From positions 39,263,402 to 39,327,401 of the forward strand of contig OV121086.1 of the NCBI GenBank assembly GCA_921293015.1: a stretch of 64,000 nucleotides of DNA, given 5' to 3'. The position numbers and the translations under genes were made by a program. The first letter of the stretch is position 1, and each line of letters starts with the position of its first letter. Origin of the DNA: Phorcus lineatus (lineage: Eukaryota; Mollusca; Gastropoda; Trochida; Trochidae). Below the pieces are notes generated by a model, which had not been told where the DNA came from, searched no databases, and saw only the letters and a list, made by a program, of their open reading frames with translations. Positions 45,460-55,190 of this stretch are shown here, one piece after another.

Positions 45460-47599
45460 ACTCGTAATACGAATTAAATTTTTAACCGGCATTTAGGACA
45501 GTTAACTCAATGAAGAATATCAAATTATTCCATTTATTATCATGTATAACAATTATAGACTATTACATAGCTTGAAACGGACACCATTCTGACTAAAAAT
45601 GTTTCAAAGTATAAAAATTACACCCTTTTTTTTCTACACTCATCTTTTTCGGAGAATTTAAATAACTTTTGAAAAAAATGACCAATGAATAGTAGAAGAT
45701 TAAACTTGTGTTCAAATAATACTAACTAATCGCCAAAAAGCATTTCAATTTCCTTCAACTATATCATCGCCGTGACTACCTTTCATGTTATGGTGATGAC
45801 TCGATGTGATAGTAGTAGCATAGTATCTCATTGACATTGACAGTCAGCGTAAGTTTTCTAAACGAACAAATGTGTTATAATAAAGTATAAGATTTGTGGG
45901 TATGGATATGTATTCACAGTATATATCAAAGTACAGTTCTCAAGTACAATAGTCTATTTGATCAATTTTTGTAAATTTAAGGAACCTGGCAACTTCTGGA
46001 ATGTCATTTAATTCACTGAAGTGTTCACATAGGCATTTACAATTAACTTTATGCAGCTATATAAGACTCGGTGATTCTATAAGGCTAGCGATTGTTCAAG
46101 GATTTACGGAATATGTACAAGTACAACATCTTTATCAAAGTAGCCGCTATCTTATTTCAAATGAATAGTTTTTGCAGATGTTTTTTTTATTTCTTTGCAT
46201 AATGAATACATGAATGTCTAGTTGGCATACTGTTTCAATAAAAGTAAATTACATCTCCACGGAATCAAGTGCAGGACTATAAAGCTGAGCTGTTGCCCAT
46301 GCGTTGGCCATGGTTACTGCTCCTGATATACTCGTGAAAGCTAATTTTTGGGTGCAGAGTGTGATTTATAAGATTGCAGGAACTGCAATCGACAAGCTCT
46401 CAAGTCGTCAAATTTTTTTTATCATATGTGTAACGTTTCTTTTCCAGATGATTTCCTTTGGTCAAATTAATTAATATGGGATAAAGGTAGGGGAAATATG
46501 CTTTCAAATGACGACAAGATACATTCAATATCACTACTTTGCCTATAGACCTATACATGTAGATTTAAAAAAAATAATACTAGATGGGTTGGTGTATGAT
46601 TTTTTCTCTGTCATAAGGTCAAACTAGCTTGAACGAGTTTGTCTATGCATAGAAATGAACATCAATGCAGTCTCTCAAGTTTCCAAGACAACCAAAACAA
46701 GTGTGATAAATAAATTCGTAAAGATTAATACATGGACAAATGCTTTATCCTTAATTAGTCGATATTGAACCTGTCTATTACTTATCTGCCATCGATCATT
46801 AGGATTTGACATTGAATGTAAACATGTACATGCGAACAATCATGTACGTTTCAAAACGACTACAATCGCAAAATCGGTTAATTTTATTTATCTGATTATT
46901 TCGATAACAGCATGTTAAATAATTGGACTACCTATTCGGGAAGTCTCCCTCACTTTTTATATTTATGCGCATGTGAAAACTTGGAAAGGTTATCTGTATA
47001 TATTCAAGTGTTATTTGTTTGGGATTTCTTTCTAGTAAGAGTTAAGTTTCCTTTATTTATAGCCCTCATTCATTTATTAGTCTATGAAACTTCATTAAAA
47101 TGACTCCTGTAGCTTATTTTATTAAATCGACTTTACATGTTCATTAGATCAACTGCCAATCAGCCATTTAACAAATTGATAGAAATGTTGGTGACAGGTC
47201 GAGTCGAGAGTGAGCTTATTGAAATTATACATGGTGTGTATTATTAGAATATTACAAGCCTATAATTAGTCGAATGTTTGAATTGATCACATCGCCTTTG
47301 GAATGTTTGACAATCATAATCAGTTGTAAGTTTCGACACTTATCTGAAAATAAGCTGCAAGTTTCATTAATTTTATAAAAACTAAGCGAAGGATGCAATG
47401 TTCTTAGTGTTTCCTTTTCTGTTTTCAAAACTTGGGGAAAAAATGGATCACCCCCGTGGATCACCCCTTCCCCCTGCAAATCACCCACCCTTTTCAATAG
47501 GTGCTGAAAAATTCCTGGCTCCGCAACTGAAAATGAACAGAGAGTATGTCTTATAATTTTACATGTAGTTTAAATAACATTAATCAAAATACTACACTT
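45460..47599. other. Intergenic, nothing recognised
   Basis: AT-rich DNA. At 47445-47525 a C-rich patch ending AATTCCTGGCTCCGCAACTG resembles, in reverse, the ends of common hAT-type repeats, but only one end is visible. Confidence 0.4.
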
Positions 47600-48025
47600 T
47601 CACATTTAAGTTCAAATCGCCTCACTAAACATGCATCTTATTTATCTCTTAAATGCCAAAATCATATTGTGTTGTTTTGCTAATCGGAAAACAACAATTT
47701 GCATATATTTAAGTCGAAATTCTGCGCCCTATTGACATACTCAATAGTTGAATGACCTACTGAACACTTCCAACCCATATTTGTGTTTGTGTCTGCTGTA
47801 AATTAGTTACCAAATTTACGTTTGAGAAATTGTCCTGCGCCACAGTCCGGACCGATCAAAAATCACGACTTAAACCTATTCATTGTAAGTTTTACGGCTT
47901 ACACTGAACTGATAAGCATTATGATGCCGATTTTCAGAGTAAACCACTACTTCCCGATAAAAATAAAATATTTTTTTATAAAGTTTGACATATTTTACTC
48001 CCACTAAATAATCTGTGTCCCTGTA
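47600..48025 (+). repeat. TTAA-family MITE relic
   Basis: It aligns with 48123-48605 and 61727-62197. Shared words are AGTCGAAATTCTGCG-CC, AAATTTACGTTTGA-AATTG/ATTTG, AAGCATTA, ATAAAGTTTG-CATATTTGACTC/TTTACTCCCAC, and the right end near ATCTGTGTCCCTGTAA. The left end is not clear. Confidence 0.6.
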
Positions 48026-48122
48026 AGCTGGAAAGCTCACTGGAAATTAACATAAAATTGCGTAATTTTACCGTGCATACTCTAACGCAGTAAATATTTA
48101 ATATGATACAATGTGTGAATAT

Positions 48123-48605
48123 TTAAAGTGACACAGAGTATGTTTAATGAATGTTGTATGATGTTCCAAATAGAGCCAAATTATCATTTGACCTGAGTCA
48201 AGTGCAAATCGTTTATCTGAAACACCAAATTTCTTGTTTTCGATTGTAAAATAAAACGGCCATATAAATGTTAGGTCGAAATTCTGCGTCCCTTTTACGT
48301 ACATAAAAGTAAACTGACCTACTTTTAAAAACCAATATTTCACGTTGTGTCAGTTATAAATAATTAAGTTTCTAAAATTACGATTGAGTCATTGACGCGC
48401 GCTTTTGGCCGGTTTTCGATCATAAATCTCGGGTTTTATAGTGTCCTTAAGTTTACTAATAAGCATTAAGACGTAACTTTTCAGAAACAACCACTATTTG
48501 TCGACGAAATTACACTTTTTATAAAGTTTGGCAAATTTGACTCAAACAACATATATAATAATATAATATTATATATAATAATAATATAGGCGTACGTCCC
48601 TTTAA
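48123..48605 (+). mobile_element. TTAA-ended MITE, about 483 bp
   Basis: The left end TTAAAGTGACACAGAGTATG and right end GTACGTCCCTTTAA are inverted repeats with terminal TTAA. The interior contains the subfamily words ATTACGATTGAGTCATTGACGC (read as overlapping pieces), GTTTTCGATCATAA and TTTATAAAGTTTGGCA, shared with 61983-62165. It lies only about 600 bp upstream of the aminotransferase start. No transposase. Confidence 0.7.
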
Positions 48606-48609
48606 CATC

Positions 48610-49209
48610 GTTCAGCCAAAGAGTGTTCTGATTTCGAAAGACAATGAAATTTGTTTCACAGGTCGAAATTTGTGTGGGTCATTATGTGTACTTATAACCT
48701 GTATGTGGCTTAATCTGAAGTTACGTCATCGATGCATTGACATTGTGAAATATGTCATAAGGGGGCGTGTCACAATTCCAACAGAACGCTTTAAACAACG
48801 CGAAGAGCATGCTGGGAGGTTAAAACACACCCAATGAACTCTCCTTAACATCCTTAAATGCAAAGGACTGTTGAGGAATAACAGAAAATCACATATAAAC
48901 GGTATTTACAGCCCATGTACGTGCCGACGGTCACTGTTCGATGACCTCGATGAAGGTTAACTGGAACAACGAACACAATTTAGAGTTATCCGCCCTTGTC
49001 CAGCTGACGAAACACAACAGGGAAGCTTGCGGCAAGAAATAAGCAGTGCATAGTGCACTCGTGTGATCTTTGTTTCATAAGTGACATTGACTTTGCTTAA
49101 AGGACCAGACAAACATTTGCTTCGCCAATCTGAAGACCTGTAAGCGATTATCGCTGTTTCCTTGCTGTAAGTAGTTGAATTGTTTTCCGATCAACTTGAA
49201 GTGTAAAAC
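48610..49209 (+). promoter_or_regulatory. Probable promoter and 5' UTR of the aminotransferase gene
   Basis: The composition becomes more GC-balanced than elsewhere. Candidate elements are a CRE-like TTACGTCA at 48721-48728, a GC/KLF-type GGGGGCGTGTC at about 48761 and CAAT-like CCAATGAAC at about 48830. No TATA box stands out at a fixed spacing. A donor-like GTAAGTAG at about 49166 lies in the presumed leader. An in-frame TAA at 49204-49206 closes the frame just before the start codon, so no longer N-terminus arises from this exon. Transcription start not determined. Confidence 0.4.
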
Positions 49210-50667
49210 ATGGCAAATCAAGAAGGCGAAGGAAAAGTGCTCACTTTGGAGACGCTGAATCCTAATGTACGACTTATGGAATATGCGGTCAGGGGGCCGA
49301 TCGTCGCTCGTGCTAATGCCATTGATGCCGAGCTGAAAGATGGAGCTCAGAAACCCTTTACCAAAGTAACAAAAGCTAACATAGGAGATTGTCATGCGAC
49401 AGGGCAGACTCCCATCACATTCATCAGGCAAGTAATCGCTCTCTGTACCTACCCCCCTCTTTTGGACAGTCCTGATTTCCCTGAAGATGCCAAAAACCGA
49501 GCGAAAAGAATTTTAGCTGGATGTCGAGGGGCAAGTATTGGATCATACAGTGACAGTTCAGGAATTGCAGTAATTAGACAAGATATTGCAAATTATATAA
49601 CAAAGCGTGATGGTATTCCTGCAAGTCCAGATAATATTGTTTTGTCGACAGGCGCTAGCGACGGAATCAAGTCTATCCTTACTTTGCTTTTGACTGGAAA
49701 ATTGGGTACTGACCGGGCTGGAATTATGATCCCTGTACCACAATACCCCTTGTATTCAGCTGCTATAGCCGAATTTAATGCATACCCGATACGGTATTAT
49801 CTTAATGAAGAAAAACATTGGGGTTTGGACATAACTGAACTTGAACGAGCTATTGAAGAGGCAAGACCTCATTGTAAACCTCGAGCAATAGTAGTTATCA
49901 ATCCTGGCAACCCGACTGGTCAAGTTTTAACAGAGGAGAATATTCGAGGCATCATCACCTTTGCAAAGAAAGAAAAATTGTTCATTTTGGCTGACGAAGT
50001 CTACCAACACAATATCTATGCCAAGGGAAGTCAGTTCTTCTCTTTCAAAAAAGTCATGATGGAGATGGGAGAAGGATTCAACCAAATGGAACTGGCATCC
50101 TTTATGTCGGCATCGAAAGGTTACATGGGCGAATGTGGTTACCGAGGAGGCTATGCAGAGGTCATCAACCTTGACCCAGAGGTCAGGGTCCAATATTTGA
50201 AGAGTATCTCTGCCAAGCTCTGTCCGCCGATTTCTGGCCAGATTGTGATGGATATTGTCAGCAATCCACCACAACCAGGAGAACCTTCCTTCGAAACGTT
50301 TACGAAAGAAAAGGAAGAAGTGCTGTCTCAACTGAAGAAGAAAGCAAATCTTGTGACAGACACTTTCAATTCTATTGATGGCATTACATGCAATGAAGTC
50401 CAGGGAGCTATGTATGCCTTCCCCCAAATCTTTCTTCCTCCGAAGGCGGTCGAAGAGGCGAAAAAGAATGGGAAGTCACCTGATGCTTTCTACTGTTTCC
50501 AACTTCTTGAAGAGACCGGAATTTGTACAGTTCCAGGAAGTGGGTTCGGAGAGAAGGAAGGGACCTACCATTTTAGGATCACCATCCTGCCCCCTGTAGA
50601 AGAAATTGAGAAAGTTCTGAAGCATTTCAAAACTTTCCATCTGAACTTCATACAGAAGTACAAGTAA
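49210..50667 (+). CDS. GPT: Alanine aminotransferase (glutamate-pyruvate transaminase), single exon
   Basis: This PLP enzyme reversibly transfers the amino group between alanine + 2-oxoglutarate and pyruvate + glutamate. At 485 codons it aligns from end to end with animal ALTs (about 496-523 residues), starting [20 protein letters not shown] and ending [10 protein letters not shown]. Visible fold-type I aminotransferase features: STGASD at 146-151 (phosphate-loop region), NPGNPTG at 231-237 with Asn234 expected near the PLP ring, ADEVY at 261-265 (Asp262, Tyr265), [16 protein letters not shown] with Schiff-base Lys303, and Arg456 in HFRITILPP, expected to bind the substrate carboxylate. The start is set by an in-frame TAA 6 bp upstream and a favourable AAAACATGG context. 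No mitochondrial presequence is visible, so it is probably cytosolic. In marine invertebrates alanine made by ALT serves osmotic balance and anaerobic metabolism (family knowledge). Oddity: there is no intron, although vertebrate orthologues have about ten or more. Codon use is balanced and the frame is intact, so it is likely functional. Confidence 0.97.
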   Translation: MANQEGEGKVLTLETLNPNVRLMEYAVRGPIVARANAIDAELKDGAQKPFTKVTKANIGDCHATGQTPITFIRQVIALCTYPPLLDSPDFPEDAKNRAKRILAGCRGASIGSYSDSSGIAVIRQDIANYITKRDGIPASPDNIVLSTGASDGIKSILTLLLTGKLGTDRAGIMIPVPQYPLYSAAIAEFNAYPIRYYLNEEKHWGLDITELERAIEEARPHCKPRAIVVINPGNPTGQVLTEENIRGIITFAKKEKLFILADEVYQHNIYAKGSQFFSFKKVMMEMGEGFNQMELASFMSASKGYMGECGYRGGYAEVINLDPEVRVQYLKSISAKLCPPISGQIVMDIVSNPPQPGEPSFETFTKEKEEVLSQLKKKANLVTDTFNSIDGITCNEVQGAMYAFPQIFLPPKAVEEAKKNGKSPDAFYCFQLLEETGICTVPGSGFGEKEGTYHFRITILPPVEEIEKVLKHFKTFHLNFIQKYK

Positions 50668-51133
50668 ATGGGTATGTATCCATTCAATTATTTTAATATC
50701 TCGTTAAATCATCGTTTTGCTTCATGAATATGAAATAAGTTGTGATCTTGAGAAGTTTGAACACCTTTTTGGCTTGGTCTCACTTCAAATTTTGAGAAGT
50801 TGGATACAACTTTACAAACTAACAAAGGGTCCCCTCCACTCAGAATTTTATAAATTCCTAATTTTAGGAACAACACCCTTATTAATCTAGATATTTTAAA
50901 TTAATTATATTTTAATTTTGGTTTAAACTGTGTTACATAGTCTTTGTTATTTATTTCACAAAGTTTTATTCATTATTATTTTCAACTTTTTAAAATCATG
51001 ATGATTTACTTTGATGATTAAATTAGATAAACAAAAAGTTAATTTCTTTATATGTGACAAAATTGATTTTGAATAATTTGATATCAAACATGTTTTTCTT
51101 GTTTGAGACAAAATTTGTAACTCATTTAATAAA
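50668..51133 (+). other. Probable 3' UTR of the aminotransferase gene
   Basis: AT-rich DNA after the stop. The first canonical AATAAA is at 51128-51133, and further AATAAA-like sites are at about 51238 and 51285. The cleavage site cannot be fixed. No poly-A tract follows that would mark a retrocopy end. Confidence 0.4.
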
Positions 51134-51394
51134 TGAGTATTACATGGAAAGTCAATAGGTAACCTGTGTTAGTTAAAGAGCCTGTCCTATCAACAATCAG
51201 ACTGCCATTTTGTGGTTTGGGCCAATTGGGGAATGAAATAAACAAAGGTTCTGTGCCTTCTTTAATCTTACAGCATTGTAAAAATAAACTATATGTAATA
51301 TCCACAAATTTACAAACGATTAATGATAAGACAAATCAACAATGCCTTGTAATTCTTTAGCAAGGCTTTTCCTTCTCCTAGTGCCAACCACAGT

Positions 51395-51413
51395 GACGTG
51401 TATCGCCGAAAAT

Positions 51414-51447
<34 letters not shown>

Positions 51448-51880
51448 TAAATAATGAAATAAAAAATGGTATCTCTTCTATATAAATACTATATAGAAGA
51501 GATACCATTTTTTATTTCATTATACATTATTATTATTATAATTTTTGTCAAAATGAAATTCTACGAGATATTCCTGTTTATTCATATGCCTTATTTGTAT
51601 ATGATTATCAATCACTACAGTTGAAACATGTTTCTGAGGGTAATGTTTCGGCTGATTTAAATTTGACAACTAGATAAGTGAGATTTTTTATCATTTTTGA
51701 TAATTTCTATTATAATTTTTGGCGATACACGTCCCTGAGGTGCCAATGAATGGCTTCTCTTCTCATTGTTGTGTTTTATTTTATCCAGTGTGCACTCTCA
51801 CTTATCTAGTTGTCAAATCATATACAAATAAGGCATATGAATAAACAGGAATATCTCGTAGAATTTCATTTTGACAAAAA
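51395..51880. mobile_element. Nested, interlocking fold-back element
   Basis: Four inverted-repeat pairs overlap. A (51395-51417, GACGTGTATCGCC and so on) pairs with 51710-51732, one mismatch. P (51453-51484) pairs perfectly with 51490-51521 across a 5-base gap. B (51542-51605, 64 bp) pairs perfectly with 51817-51880. C (51662-51682, 21 bp) pairs perfectly with 51797-51817. On the right, C' and B' abut, while on the left 56 bp separate B from C. A run of AAT repeats lies in the left P flank (about 51415-51446). A relic of the inner and right part is at 37015-37115. No protein. The perfect arms suggest recent formation or ongoing conversion. Confidence 0.85.
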
Positions 51881-51889
51881 TAAACAAAT

Positions 51890-53028
51890 ATAGGACACTC
51901 CTTTTATAAAAATTCAAATGTTGCAGCCAAGTATCAAAATTTCACATGCTCAGAGCTCCAGATAAGCTGCATATATGCATGTCATAAGCTGAATAAAAGA
52001 TGAAATACGCGAAAATTATAAATGCCTGCATATAAAAACATCACTAGAGTAAAAACAAATGCATATTTACCCAAAACTTTATTCATATAATATCACACAT
52101 ATATTATCACATACATGAGGAAATTTTGACATTGAAAGTATTTCATCTTTATGTCTTCTGATAAAACGTTTTTAAAATGTAAATATGCCATGGTTGTAAT
52201 AACACTGTAGGTAACAACGTCATTTTGCCATCTGATTCTAGGGCCGCTTGATGTATGTACTTCAGCATGAATTACAGTTTATATTTTTACTAAAATTCAT
52301 ATGTTTGATTAACGGATGAGTTGCAAACAGATAGGAAGCAAGTTTGAATAGTCATTTGTCATGGATAACTATATCCTTTTTATGTAAATGTTGTATCGGT
52401 GAATATTATTTGCACACAATAATCTTACAAATTTTATCATTTGTTTTAACTCATGAGATATTTTTTAAATTGACTTTAAAAACTACTTACTGAGTGATCT
52501 TGTATATTAAAAGATAATGTAGGCTTTTACACAGGATTTATTTGTGAAATATATTTTCTAATATCAATATGCAAACTTTAAAATATGGTGGGTTTCAAAT
52601 AGTTTGAATACGCACTAGCAATTTGGAATACCCACTGAATAAAATGCGGGTATAACATCCAAATGGCCAAAAGCTTACCTGGAAATCTGCCTGCCTACCC
52701 ACCCTCTCCCCCTTATTATGTATGTATACATACTCAGTCCATAAAGTTAAGGACCGCCCCAATCGTCAATATAAAGACAGTTATGGATCATTATAAGAAC
52801 TATAGACAGATACAAGATAGAATATCTCAATGTTAAGAAGCAAGGTTCCTAAACTTATTTCGTTGAATGTAAATTGTAATTCAAGCCTCTTTTTTTCATG
52901 AGGGTTTCAAGTAAAAAAATTATGTACCTTCATTCATTTTTGCATTGTCTTATCTTTATCAAAACATTTTTTCAGTTATTTCCTGATTTAAAAGATATGA
53001 AGTTTTAAAAAGCATGATGTCGTGAATT
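51890..53028. other. Intergenic, nothing recognised
   Basis: AT-rich DNA, no supported gene or repeat. Confidence 0.5.
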
Positions 53029-53060
53029 CTCTCCTAACAGAGGTAGCTCAATCCATGTAA
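53029..53060 (+). repeat. Isolated end of the 449/459-bp MITE family
   Basis: ATTCTCTCCTAACAGAGGTA followed by GCTC matches the terminal repeat of the elements at 20677 and 53739, but no opposite end is nearby. Confidence 0.6.
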
Positions 53061-53328
53061 TCATGCACACTGGTTATAATAGAGGCATAGGTTGGAGGAT
53101 ATATGGTATTCATTCGTATAAGAACTACACAGGTTTTTAGTTTGTAAAATCATATATAGAGATTATTACCAGAGGAAGTGTGTCATATGACTTTTACGAA
53201 ACGAGTGCGAATTTTTGTATTACCCAAGCGAGACTCACTTCCGAGGGTTATAATTTCTTTATTACCGATTCTATTTCATTTAAAACACACGGAATGCGGC
53301 CTGCTTCCTTTCCGGCGGCCCACTACAG

Positions 53329-53359
53329 TGACGTCACGAACAATGGTTTTATGACGTCA
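53329..53359. promoter_or_regulatory. Paired perfect CRE sites
   Basis: TGACGTCA occurs at 53329-53336 and again at 53352-53359, with a further GACGACGTAA just after. Two perfect palindromic CREB/ATF-type sites 23 bp apart (start to start) are unlikely by chance in such AT-rich DNA. They sit in a small GC-richer island (53285-53370) with no gene recognised next to it, so they may be part of a promoter or a transposon end. Confidence 0.4.
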
Positions 53360-53371
53360 CAGACGACGTAA

Positions 53372-53738
53372 TATGGTAACTCGCTCTGAAACAATCGTTG
53401 CTAGGCAAAAGTGATATGTGCACATGTGCTCATATTGAAAATATGACACCGCTTATGAATAACCATATGGGTAATAAAATCTTTTTTTTTAGGTTTCCAC
53501 TCATTTTTTTCAATTATTTGATTTCAGATCTCATTTCAACAAGTACTCAATGTCGAATGGATGGAGATCAAATTGACGTTTTTGGGGAAGATAAAGGAAA
53601 ACATCAACCACTTCTGAACAAGGATTTCAAACAAAGGAAAATTAACATTTCTTCTGAAAGATTTTGAGATCGAAAGGGTCTTTATAAATGTGAAACATTA
53701 TTGATGTAGTTCAATTTTTATGAGATTTTAGACATAAT
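53372..53738. other. Intergenic, nothing recognised
   Basis: No supported feature. The open frame at 53398 looks random. Confidence 0.45.
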
Positions 53739-54197
53739 CATTCTCTCCCAACAGAGGTAGTTCCGTCATAAATTCCTATACAACCTCTGTCTTAATTCGA
53801 AGGTTTCTCGGTCTTCAGGCACTTTCCCCTAGTGGGACAATATTGCAAATTAAACTACCTAGCTATATTTCAGCCAATGAAAACAATGAATGCATGAATA
53901 ACATATTTGATGTCACACAGGCCTGTGCAATGAAACAGTCGGAAAACGAGGCGTTTGTGTTCTGTAAAAACGACTCAAAGTGCAAGGTGCATATTCGAAT
54001 AAGGTTTAGCTTTTGGGAAGCTTACGGAAATAACTCAGGCGATTTGAATGATACCTTTTGAAACGGCCTCGCTGATTGCACAACTAACATTGATTGCATC
54101 CAATCAGCGTTCTACATTTCATGCACAAGAAACCTTCTTATTAAGACAGAGGTTGTATAGGAATTTATGACGGAGCTACCTCTGTTGGGAGAGAATG
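53739..54197 (+). mobile_element. 459-bp inverted-repeat MITE, copy 2
   Basis: Full-length partner of 20677-21125 in the same orientation. It starts CATTCTCTCCCAACAGAGGT and ends ACCTCTGTTGGGAGAGAATG, with inner arms TAAATTCCTATACAACCTCT and AGAGGTTGTATAGGAATTTA. The inverted repeats are longer and better matched than in copy 1. An internal AACGACTCAAAGTGCAAGGTG-like stretch is shared. No transposase. Confidence 0.9.
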
Positions 54198-55136
54198 AGA
54201 GATAATAGATTATGAAATAATGCCATTATGTACAGTTGTACATCATATGAAATTTACAAAATTGTTCTCTTTTTATGAAAGGACATTAATATTTTGACTC
54301 GGTATAATGACTATGCTTGAAGATAATCCCTATATGTTAGCTGAACATGAACATGATTTTGTTCCTTTTTTTGAAATGATTACTCTGTATTTTAAAATAT
54401 TTTATAAAACATTTTGTAGCCTAAGCTGAAGTTAAACGAATAAAGAAGTAATGTTTAGTTTAAAGGAAAATTCCTCTTGGTCGTTAAGTAGATTCTTAAA
54501 AAAAAAAAAAATTATATTACTGAAACAAAAAAATTTTCATTGTCTTTTAGAAATGTAGAATTGTTATATTTGGAATCACAATATCTGAAAAATAAAAAAT
54601 TCTTATCTTTCTTCCGATTTAAAAAACAGAAAACCTTAGAGTTATGAAAACACCAAATGAGCACTGAATGCTTCAACAGCTCACCAACACAACCACTAGT
54701 CTTTGCCAAAAATCAGGGTTCAAGAACTGGTAGGGAAGCCGTTGATTGGAAATGGAGTATCCTGAAAAATGAAATTTGCTTCTCTGTAGTCAAAGGTTTT
54801 ATTCAAGAGATAAGTCTTTTTAACAATAGTCATATAGGGGTGGATCTATTGATTTTGGGAAAGAAGATCGTAACAGAATATTAACTCCAAAGCTTGTCTG
54901 TAGAATTGAAAACCAGGATTGGGAATTGTCTATCAATTCAATCACTTTGAACAAATTATCTCCCTTGATGGCTTGTAATCAATCTTTGGGGCATATAAAC
55001 ATGTTTTGAAATATATCCATAGAACTACAATGGACTTTATTTTATCCAAAATGAGATTTTTATCCAATACTTTTTTGCTTGATATGATTTTAATATTCTC
55101 ATAGTAAAAATCCTTTTTTATTTTCAAAATATTAAA
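54198..55136. other. Intergenic, nothing recognised
   Basis: AT-rich DNA with A runs and no supported feature. Confidence 0.5.
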
Positions 55137-55149
55137 AGATATATATTAA

Positions 55150-55190
<41 letters not shown>
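55137..55190. repeat. TA dinucleotide microsatellite
   Basis: A run of alternating A and T, about 40 bases nearly pure from 55152, self-complementary. Confidence 0.95.

Noticed and set aside
49075-50599. Antisense and out-of-frame ORFs across the aminotransferase
   Set aside because: They are shadows of the real 485-codon gene in other frames.
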